Source: Gonium pectorale (lineage: Eukaryota > Chlorophyta > Chlorophyceae > Chlamydomonadales > Volvocaceae). From it: a stretch of 14,842 nucleotides of DNA. Positions within the stretch are counted from its first letter, which is position 1, and each line of letters opens with the position of its first letter. Shown here in pieces: positions 1-8,600 of the stretch. Made by a program: the position numbers and the translations under genes. The stretch lies in NCBI GenBank assembly GCA_001584585.1, contig LSYV01000019.1, positions 1,355,616-1,370,457 on the forward strand, written 5' to 3'. The notes beneath the pieces are model-generated. The model did no database searches and was not told the DNA's origin. It saw only the letters and a program-made list of their open reading frames with translations.

Positions 1-223
1 CCCCCCCGCCCCCGGCCCTTTACGCAAACAAATGCCACACGGTCCCACACATTCCCACATGATTCTACGCCCACCCCACTCACCCGGCATGTATGCACGC
101 CCTGGTATCGAGGATGCCGTCCGCAACCTTAAGACACCAACCTCTTATCCCACAAACCCGCCCCCATAAGATACAAACCCACCCACCCCCACACGGTGCC
201 CTCCCCCGCCCCCCCCCCCGCAG
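1..223 (+). other. 3' part of last intron of upstream gene
   Basis: This stretch is C-rich, with no coding-like reading frame, and ends in a long C/CCG pyrimidine tract followed by a CAG acceptor at 221-223, just before a codon-biased exon. I read it as the tail of the final intron of the gene ending at 325. The donor lies outside the window. Confidence 0.6.
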
Positions 224-325
224 GGCAAGGGCGAGTTCACGATGGAGTACTCGCACCACGCGCCAGTGCCCCGCGACGCCCAGGCCGCCCTCGTCGGCGC
301 GTCGGGCGGCGCGGCCAAGAAGTAG
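224..325 (+). CDS. terminal exon of an unidentified gene (partial)
   Basis: The exon begins right after a CAG acceptor and runs 33 codons to TAG at 323-325. The peptide begins GKGEFTMEYSHHAPVPRD and ends GGAAKK. Codons end almost entirely in C or G (GGC, AAG, GAG, TTC, CAC, GTC), as in the real exons further along, whereas the flanks show no such bias. The tail is hydrophilic with a basic AAKK end and no membrane segment. I do not recognise the family; 33 residues are too few to name one. The reading frame is inferred from the stop and the codon bias because the upstream donor is not visible. A TGTAA signal about 570 nt downstream fits this being the 3' end of a gene. Confidence 0.6.
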   Translation, partial: GKGEFTMEYSHHAPVPRDAQAALVGASGGAAKK

Positions 326-912
326 AACGGCGGAGGGGGAGGGGGTTGGTGCGGGACGAACTGCCGTACGTGGCAGCGTGGGAGTCCTGTACGGCGTTGC
401 AGTACGGATACGGCAGCACGTCGGTGCGGCGTGGCCTTGTGTACGCGCGTGTGTTGCGTGTGCGTGACGGAGTGCAGAGAGCAGGTCTCAGATGTAGCTG
501 GCAAAGGCATCCCAGCCGGCAGCCCGTGAACCCCCATGCACGCCCGACCCGACAAAGTAACCCCTAGCAACTGAACGCTGGGCGCTGGGCTGGTGAACTG
601 GGCTGAGCTGGGCTGACCTCCAGACATCGACGGCCGGTCACGGATGCGCATGTGTGTGTTGAAAAGGAACAACGCATACGACGAGCGTATGTGTACGCGC
701 GCGCGTGTGTACGTGTGTGAGGGATAGTGTGAGAGTGAGGGAGAGAGCCCGAGCGGCTGCTGGAAGGGGCGAGAGGGAATTGTACGGCAGTACGGGAATG
801 CGACATGGCGCTGCAGTGCGGCGCGTGTACTGCTGTGACCTGCGGCGCGGCGGCGGCGCGCATCGGGCTGAGGCAGCCTCGAAGGGGCATTCTGTAAGGC
901 GCCACAGCCGTT
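326..912 (+). other. 3' UTR of the upstream gene
   Basis: After the TAG at 323-325 there are about 585 nt without coding-like codon use, ending at the TGTAA signal at 893-897. This is a plausible 3' UTR length for a volvocine alga. The stretch is GT-rich (for example 690-730) and carries the hexamer GTACGG or its complement CCGTAC seven times. Open frames on both strands here look like GC artefacts. Confidence 0.5.
893..897 (+). terminator. TGTAA polyadenylation signal, upstream gene
   Basis: TGTAA is the canonical polyadenylation signal of Chlamydomonas-type algae, replacing AATAAA. This copy is the first one downstream of the stop at 325. Cleavage would be expected some 10-20 nt later. The pentamer also occurs by chance elsewhere (for example 2112-2116 and 8807-8811), so position is part of the evidence. 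Confidence 0.5.
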
Positions 913-1474
913 TGGTTCCCCGTAGGCCATGTACGGCCTAGGAACGTGTACGGCACTGTCTTCTGCTGCCCCACAGTAGTATGCACGCGCGTTTGGTGGC
1001 CCTCGCTCCTCCTTTCTTCGTCTCGTGTCGTTTGGGGGCTGCGCTGGGGCACCCCAGCATCAGCACGGGCAACGGTGCCTGGGACGGTGTGCCGTGTGCC
1101 TTGAACGTGCACATCTCAGAAACACCGCTTCTCGCATAGACCACGGGCGACGCCACCGTCCGTCCGTCCGCCCCAGGACCCGGGGCGGCGCATCACAGTT
1201 GGGCGTATCCACGGTGCTCCACTGGCCAGCTGTAGTCGTGGCGCCAAGTGCTGGCGACTCATACATCCCAAAGCCCGCCATTACTCATCGCGCCACGATT
1301 CAACTAGCCCTAAGGCCGTCGCCTGCACGCTAGTTTATAAGCCTTTTGAGAGCCTATGCAGCGGTGACTTTCCTCCACACGGCTACGGTATGTGTGAGGT
1401 GGGGCCTGAATTTTGACTGCTGGGCAAATGTAGCTTTATCAAGGAACCTCCACAAGCTTCAGTTCAATACACGA

Positions 1475-1566
1475 TGTCCGGACAAGCATGCTTGTCACAT
1501 TTGCGGGCCGAACACGACAAGACGGCAGTGCGACAAACCTGTCGCAATTTCGGTTACTCGGTAACC
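1475..1566. repeat. cluster of perfect palindromes / inverted repeats
   Basis: Four perfect inverted repeats lie within 92 nt: TGTCCGGACA at 1475-1484; the 16-base GACAAGCATGCTTGTC at 1481-1496, overlapping the first; TGCGACA-AACC-TGTCGCA at 1529-1546; and GGTTAC-TCG-GTAACC at 1552-1566. A further CAAGAC/GTCTTG pair with a 12-nt spacer lies at 1622-1645. The half-site GACA/TGTC recurs. This could be a multi-site protein-binding region or a structured element. Confidence 0.6.
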
Positions 1567-1852
1567 ACCGGTTCGCTCTCATCACATTACATGTCATGCC
1601 ATATTAATAATATTTGATGTTCAAGACTTGGCGATCCTGGTCTTGCTTACCGCTGCCTGAGTCCGCCTGCTGACAATTTTACCTCAAGGTAGCATCAGGC
1701 GCCCAAAATATCGCAGTAGAAATCTCACATTGAATGCTTCGTGCAGATTATCCTGGCGCAGATATGTAGAGTTGGTGGTCCGTTGGCGGTCCATTCACCG
1801 TGTCGGACTTTACGCCCGGCATTTGCTCAAGAGAGCTGACATATTCTGTAGG

Positions 1853-1859
1853 TATAAAA
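1853..1859 (+). promoter_or_regulatory. TATA-like box
   Basis: TATAAAA is seen directly, in the AT-richer island about 630 nt upstream of the GH9 start codon. It could drive a GH9 transcript with a long 5' UTR, an unseen non-coding transcript, or nothing. A TTAAAAA at 2170-2176 is a closer alternative for the GH9 promoter. Confidence 0.25.
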
Positions 1860-2126
1860 TATTGGGCAGGATGGCATCGATTCGATCTTGTTTTGCTTGA
1901 TTGCCGGTTGTGTTGAAAACCGGCGCCAAGGCAGCTGCTGGCGCATCCGTTAATGCTCGAAAACGCGCTGATGCATATATAGTGAATATAATGCTGCTCT
2001 ACGAGTCAACGTGCTGTGTGTTGTGCGGGCTCCGACTGTTGATGCGCTGCGCTTTCCAGCCTCTGCAGAGCTCTGCATCCCTGCGGGGGCACCTTGCTTC
2101 CACTACAGGTGTGTAAAAACCTGACA

Positions 2127-2176
2127 ATCACGTGATCTGCGCCGATTGGGACGGGCCTGCCTGCGCCGGTTAAAAA
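2127..2176 (+). promoter_or_regulatory. candidate proximal promoter of the GH9 gene
   Basis: This holds the ten-base palindrome ATCACGTGAT (G-box/E-box core CACGTG) at 2127-2136, an inverted CCAAT box (ATTGG) at 2145-2149 and a TATA-like TTAAAAA at 2170-2176. A TCACT initiator-like sequence follows at 2202-2206, about 30 nt downstream of the TATA-like site. The elements are visible; their use as a promoter is inference. Transcription from here would give a 5' UTR of about 285 nt containing the 2247 upstream ORF. Confidence 0.3.
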
Positions 2177-2246
2177 GACGAGCGAAATTCCGGTCGTTTC
2201 CTCACTGAGACGTTCAAGCATCAACGACCACAGCTTCAGCAACGCG

Positions 2247-2492
2247 ATGCACGGAGCACGTTTAGGATTGCTGGCAGAGGGCGTAACGCGTGTGCAGCCG
2301 GGTCCATACGCGAGAATCCAGCCGGATGTTCGCTGGCGTGCCACCGGCAATCACATGCCGATGCTTAGGCTCCTACCGGCATCTCTGCTTATCACCAACA
2401 CCAACTATGACTCCCTGGCGGCGATCCGAACCGCCCTGCACACGCCCTGCTCATTCCATTCCTCGTTTACACAGACGGCGCCAGATAGATGA
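2247..2492 (+). promoter_or_regulatory. upstream ORF overlapping the GH9 start codon
   Basis: An 81-codon frame starts at ATG 2247 and ends with TGA at 2490-2492, so its stop overlaps the main ATG (2489-2491) in an ATGA arrangement inside a run of three consecutive ATGs. Codon use is not like the exons and the product shows no domain, so it is not proposed as a functional protein. If the mRNA begins upstream of 2247, this frame could limit or couple translation of the GH9 protein by reinitiation. If transcription starts downstream of 2247, it is irrelevant. Confidence 0.3.
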
Positions 2493-2649
2493 TGATGTCC
2501 CCTCGCCAGTCCTCCTCACGCGCCCGTTGGGTCACCGCCGCCAGACGGATTCTCCTGGCGGCGTGCCACGCGGCCCTGTACGGCGCCGCGGTGGTACGGC
2601 CCGCTGCCGTGTCCTCGGTGTACGCCGATGTCCTGGGGCTGAGCTACCA
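2489..2649 (+). CDS. GH9 gene exon 1: signal peptide and domain start
   Basis: Residues 1-53 plus two bases of Gln54. The N-terminus is basic (SPRQ...RARW...ARR), followed by an Ala/Leu-rich hydrophobic stretch (about 21-43) and then YADVLGLSY, the usual start of a GH9 catalytic domain. This fits a secretory signal peptide with cleavage near residues 40-46. The donor GTGAGT starts at 2650 and leaves phase 2, completed by the G at 3065. Confidence 0.85.
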
Positions 2650-5600
2650 GTGAGTGGACTTGCTGCCGTACTCTGTTGCCTGGCTCGTACGGGCCGTACG
2701 CTCGGCAGCTCGCTCAGCAGCCCCTGTGTGGCCGTACATACGAACGTACGTGCCGCCCCCCCGCCAAACGCTACTGGCGCCCAGCTCGTCGTTGTTCCTT
2801 TTCTCCTTCAACAGCCCCCCCTCCCGCCCTGTCCCTGGCGCGCCGGCCGTGCGTGTATTCCGCTGTTCGCTGCCACTCATGAGCGAGCACCCTGCTGCTG
2901 CAAACGCGCTCCACCATTCCGCCTGGCCCCAGCAGCCAGCGCGCGCGCCGGTCCCCCTGCGTACCTACCCCGTCCGTTCATCACCAAGTACGGCGCTGCG
3001 TGCGTTAATGCATGTGCCGTACGTCAGTACATACGGCGAGATCCTGTCGCGTGCGCCCGTGCAGGTTCTTTGAGGCCCAGATGTCCGGGTCCGTCCCCTC
3101 CTGGTCCCGAGCGGCTGTGGCAAACGACAGCACCGCCGGGTGGCGCCGGCCGAGCCACCTGCTGGACGGTATCGGACCCGACAGCAGGCACTACCCCAAC
3201 GCGAACTTGACTGGCGGTGGGTGCATGCGGCGGGTTTTGCGGGCGGCGTTGTGCGGCGGGTGCGGGTGTTAATGTGAATATACGTATGGTCACAGGTTCC
3301 ACGTACTCCAAATCGGGGGGGGGCATATAATATAGCAATATGCATATGGGAAAGGAGCTGTGACGCATGACGAATATGCGAAACGAGTTACAGGTGCGGC
3401 GGTTGCCTCCTCGCCAGCCCGAGCTGAAACCGGCTCAGCAAGCGGGGTCCGGCCCTACCCGCCACAGGGTCGGTGCCTAGACGAAGTAGCCTGGCTCTCT
3501 CTCACTCTTTCCTTCTCGAATATGTAACCTGGCTGGCGCAGCTCGCGAGCCTTGCCGCGCCAGCAAACACGCATGGCGTGCGCCCTCGCCCGCCGGCGGG
3601 GGTTTGTTCGGCGCCTCCCCGAAGCCACCCGCCCAACACCTCAATCCGACACGGCCTGCGCTTACGCCTCCGGCCCCCCACCCCCGTCCCTCCCTACCTC
3701 CCACCCCTTGTCCTTCCCGCCCCGCACAACCCTCCTCCTCCTCCTCCCACCCCGCTCCTCCTCTCCTGGCGCGGCGCACACCATCTCGGGCACGGCCTTC
3801 CCCACCCACCCACCCACCCAGGGTGGTACGAGAACGGAGGTGAGCCGCGCCGCAAACGAGCCAACCCTGCGGTCCCCACACGGCTCACGACTCGCAGGGA
3901 GCTCGTAACCAGTTAAAGAACCTAGATACCGTAACAGGGGCCGACGCACGCACGTAGAGCCCACTCGCACCCGGCGCCCTTCTTTACTTGCTGGCCCGCG
4001 TATGTGTGGTGGAAGGATACCCCCGCCGCCCCCCCCCCTGCCCCGTGCGGCCAACGTGCCCGCCCGCCCGTGCGCACGCAGGCTACGTCAAGCTGAGCCT
4101 GACGCAGGGGGCGGCCGCCTCGCTGCTGGCGTACGGCGCCCTGAGCTGGGAGAGGGCCCTGCGCATCGCGGGCGAGTGGCGGGCGGCGTCGCGGCAGGTG
4201 CAATGGGCGGCCGACTACCTGGTCCGCTGCTACTACGACAAGGCGCAGGGGCTGTTCGCGGCGCAGGTGCGGCGGAAGGGGGGCGTGGCTGTTGGCAGGG
4301 GCTGGGGCTGGGAGCAAGCGGCCAGCCATTTCGCTGGCTGGAGGTGCTCGAGGCGCGGGCCCGCTTGACGCCTTGCCGCCATGCCGCCTTACCGCCATGC
4401 TGCCATGAATGCCAGCCCGGTACCAAACGCCGCCGTGCGCTGGAGAGGGCAGGGGCGGGACATGGATCAGGGTGCGGGCAACGGGCCTGTACCCCCGCGG
4501 TTGCCGTGCGCCCGCAGGTGGGCGACCTGTACACGGAGGACCTGTACTGGGGCCCGGCCGACGGCGCGCCGCAGTCGGGGTCCGAGGGGCAGTCGGGCTG
4601 GCGGCCGGTGTGGAGCGTCAAGCGGGCGACCGGGCGCGGCTCGGACGTGGTGTCGCAGGTGGGGCGGGGGCCCAAGATTATTGGGTGGGTTCGAGTTGTT
4701 GGGTGTGCGGCGTCGGGCGATCGGGCGCCGGCGGTAGTAGGTTTGGGGACGTGACGTCGTTGTTTGCGGCGCTGTGCCAAATTAGCCATCATGCCCGGAC
4801 GCACGCTTCCGCCCCGCCCGGCATTCATGCCCATTCCCCTCCGCCGCCGCCCCCCAACCGCCCGGCACCAAGACCGCAATCGCATGCGAAGACCGAAGAG
4901 TCGGGTTGTGCTGTACGGCGCTGCACGGCGCCGTTGACCGTTCTTCCGTTGCTCGCTAACCGACATTGTGTGCCGAGCAAAGTAAACCTACCGGTAACCG
5001 AACCGCCGCGCGCAGGCGACCGCCGCGGTGGCCGCCGCCGCGATCATGGTGGCGCGCGACGGTGACTTCGACCGTGCCACCGGCCTGTTACGGGCCGCCG
5101 AGGAGCTGTACGAGCTGGCGTTCTCGCTGACCGGCACGTGAGTACAACCCGGGTACTGCCGGGGTGGGTGGCGCAACTTGGAGGGGTGCGGTGTCTATGG
5201 CGCGCCAGCGATACCTGCCTTTCCTGGACGGCAGCTGATTTGAGGGTCAACCCCGGGTGGGTCCTCCCTACAGGTTCATAGCGCCGGACGGCAACTCCAC
5301 CGTCCTGAACCGCTCATACCGGGACGACCGCACGTGGGCCCTCACGTGGCTGTGCAGGTGGGCGCTGTGTGTGTGGGGGGGGGGGCGAGGGCGGGGCGGG
5401 GCTTTGCGGGCGTCCGGTGTCCCGTTGCGAATCAAACGGCAACCAGCCCCCCGCGGCCGCCGTACACGTCATACTACGTTGTGAGCGTTACCGCCGTACG
5501 CGAGCCCGCGGATGCGCCCCGAGGCTCCAGTCACCAAACCGCTCGTCGGAAATGATGTCCCGGTAGGTTTATTTCGGGTTTCGGTTCCGGCCGCGGCTCA

Positions 5601-8600
5601 TCTTCGGCCGGGTTCCCCGTTGACCGTTGGCGGTTGGCGGTTGGCAGTTTGCGGATCTTGAGCGGCGGGTGGCTACTGCTCGAGGACCCGCACCACGTCG
5701 CCGGTCGGTTACCGCCCTCCATTCGCCGGCGAGCGGGACCCACGAACCTACGCCCCACGTGCCTTCCCTTCACCCCATCTACTGCGCTCCTTCGGTTCGC
5801 TCCCTCGCCGCGGCAGGTGGCAGCTGGAGTACCGAGGTGTGGCGTCCGTGAATGTCAACTACTGCACCCTGGCGGTGGATGAGTGGAACAGCATGCAGGT
5901 GACCGGGCCAGGAGGGGCCATTCCCGCATCTACAGCCGAGCCGCCCAGGCGTCCTCAGCATGGGACGGCACCCGCGCCGTCGGGGCTGCAGGCAGGCTGA
6001 GTCTTATTAGGCCGACTCTTGTTATGCCGACTCTTATTAGGCCGAGTCTCTAAGGCCGAGTCTTGTTACGCCGCCGCTTGCAAGGGCCGCTTGCGGAGGA
6101 ATGGGGGCCAGGAGGAAGGGAGCTCGCGGCCTGCGCAAGCAGCTCCGCAGCAGCGACCATCACCCGCCCGTCTTGTGTTGCCACGTTGTCCCGATACCGT
6201 ACGCCGCAGAACTGGCGCGGCGCGCAGCCCTTCCTCTCCACCGAGACCATGCACCTGGCCACGGCGCTGCACCTGCGGGACCTGTACCAGGTAGGGCGCG
6301 CGCGGTTCACAAGTACGGATTCAAACGGTTGGTAGTTGGCGGTTGGTTGTCGACGGTGCCCGTTGGCCGCGTGACATTGCATATTGTGGCTCGGTTCGGG
6401 CGGCGGGACCGCGTGGGCTGTGTGCGACCTGACGACGGAGATGACGGGCGGCGGGACCGCGTGGGCTGTGTGCGACCTGACGACGGAGATGACGGGCGGC
6501 GGGACCGCGTGGGCTGTGTGCGACCTGACGACGGAGATGACGGGCGCCGTCTGTTGGTTTGGCTCACGCGGTGGTATGCGCCCCCACGGATAAGACCTGG
6601 CAGGTACAGATACAGTTACAGATTACAGGCTCCCCGGAGGGGGCTGCAGGCCACACATGGCGACCCAGCCCTGGTGACCCAGCGCTTACCAGGCACCTGC
6701 GCGGCTGGGCGAGTGGAGGCGGGTTCGCGGTCATGAGCTCGTGCGTGCCTGATGGGCTTCATGCCAAAGAAGGCAAACGCAGCAACGGCCCGGCCCCCTG
6801 ACCATGTTCCAAGCACGGCGGCCCATGGACCGCTGCCCCCGCCCCCGCCCCCGGCCCAAGTCCCCCGCCGCTCCACCTTCGATGCATGGGGATGGCGTGC
6901 GCCTCCGGCCTCCGGCTAAGAGAGGACGCCACCCAACACCATGTCGCGCCCTCTCCGAGGCCTCCCGCTCCTGGCGCCCCATCCCGTTGTCACCGATACC
7001 CTGACTCCTTCACACACACACACCCTTCCCCGGTGTACCCGCGCAGATCAACGGCGGCTACCAATACATCGACATCGTGTCCATGACCGAGTTCGAGTCC
7101 ATGATCGACTCGGCGCTCACGTGGTGAGCGTACGACATGTACGACAATGCCGTAATACACATGTACACTGTCTGCCTCATGCGATGGCATGTGCCTCACC
7201 CGCCCTCACCCTCCTCCTAGTGCCCCTACTCACCCGCCCGCGCGCAGCAGGCATCAACCCCAGTCGTCACGCCGCGCCGACTGCCCTGCCCTGCCCCGGA
7301 CGTGCCGGCTGCCGTACCCACCGCACTCACCGCGCCGTCACAATTTTATGGCTTTGTGCATCCATCTCATACCCCGCTTTATAAAACCCGATTCGTAAAA
7401 CCCGCTTCGTTAGACACGCTTCGTAGTAAACCCGCATCGTAAACCCCGCTGTGTACCCGGCGGCCCGCCGCCGGCTGCCTCGCAGGTGGATGCGCAGCGA
7501 CCTCCCGACCTGCGACCCCTGTGACGACGTGGGGCTGTGCCGCACCCCCGACGGCTTCACGATCATGCACCAGTTCCGGTCGGCCTACTACACAAGTGCG
7601 CTTCAACAGCCGGGGCGGGAGATAGAAGGGGGAGCATCCCTGGGGGGGACGGGGGGCGGGGGGGGGGGGGCGGGGTGTTGGACACCAGCAGTCTAACTAG
7701 TGCCCTGGGGTTTCATCAGTGCAGGGCAGGTGTTATCCCCGAGACGCGAGGAGGCGGATGGAGCCCCGCCCCGCCTACCCCGCCGACTGCGCGTCCCCCT
7801 TTTCCCCCTCACCCACCCCACCCTACACATATACATGACGAATGGGCTGCCGGCTAGGATGTTTCTCAGACAGACAGGCTTCGTTACAGTACCCCCGACG
7901 CTGGGGGACCCGGCCTGCCACCTGCGAAAGTACGGGCAGCAAGGCAGCACGAGCAGACAAACCAAGCAATGAAGCAGTGGCCTAATGCTCAACCCAATCA
8001 AGGGGGCCGCGGCTGGGCGTGGAAGAAACCCACCCACGCACGGGCTGTGCACAATGGCGGCCCGCCACCCAACCAAGTCCAACCATGTCTGTGGAGACAC
8101 TAACCCATTTCTTCTGCATGCCTGCCTGTCTCACACTGTCATGCATAGACCTTCCAGATCATATAGAACACACGACGAACGTCATGTGTATGGGACGAAC
8201 GTCACATGCCTTGAATTGTACCCGCCCGCCCTACCGGAAACGTCGCGCCTTCGGGTGTGTATGACCGTAGAGGCAGGCTCCCTTTCTCTGCAGATTTCTC
8301 TTTTTTCACATGGCACACATACACACGCCCTTACGTGTTGGGCCGGGGGGGTCCATGGGCTGGCGGCTGGGATGCATTTTGAACTCTGTCCACGCTATTG
8401 CAGAAATATTTCAGCACGCTATTACGCACAAAGAGTACGCTCCCCCCCCCCCCCGTACACACATGCTCCCCCCCCGTACGCACACGCCCCCGCTCCCCGC
8501 AGCCGCAATGGCCTTCGTGGCGCTGGCGTCCTCCTTCCGCCCCGGCGAGGATGTGCTGAACGACCGCGTCAGCCTGCCCGCCGGCCAGCAGGTGGCGCGG

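Larger units (their letters stand above)
913..2180. other. intergenic region upstream of the GH9 gene
   Basis: I see no supportable gene on either strand. The first 400 nt resemble the preceding GC/GT-rich flank. From about 1330 to 2180 base composition becomes markedly more AT-rich and low-complexity tracts disappear. This part holds a cluster of palindromes (1475-1645), a TATAAAA at 1853-1859, a TATATA near 1976-1981, a ten-base palindrome at 2127-2136, and an inverted pair AACCGGCGC (1918-1926) / GCGCCGGTT (2163-2171). It may contain promoter elements or the remains of a small non-coding mobile element. Confidence 0.5.

Noticed and set aside
145..930. 261-codon open frame on the minus strand
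   Set aside because: It runs across the exon, 3' UTR and flank of the first gene, has no codon bias like the exons, and is low-complexity Pro/Gly/His-rich. It is typical of GC-rich antisense.
2290..3210. 306-codon + strand frame through exon 1, intron 1 and exon 2
   Set aside because: Wrong frame relative to the GH9 homology, and it reads through a strong GTGAGT donor. The spliced model gives the family motifs instead.
4088..4966. 292-codon open frame on the minus strand
   Set aside because: It is antisense to GH9 exons 4 and 5 and the introns around them, and reads as Pro/Ala/Arg low complexity with no domain.
5999..6072. CRISPR-like array
   Set aside because: Units of 14-15 bp are contiguous without unique spacers, and the region is a eukaryotic intron.
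6101..6736. 211-codon + strand frame with three 16-residue repeats
   Set aside because: The repeats are the 48-bp intronic minisatellite. The true exon 9 (6210-6290) is in another frame with GH9 continuity.
7382..7453. interstitial telomere-like repeat (TAAAACCCG units)
   Set aside because: Volvocine telomeres are CCCTAAAA/TTTTAGGG. These units have CCCG followed by C/T-rich bases and a 14-nt period, so the likeness is superficial.
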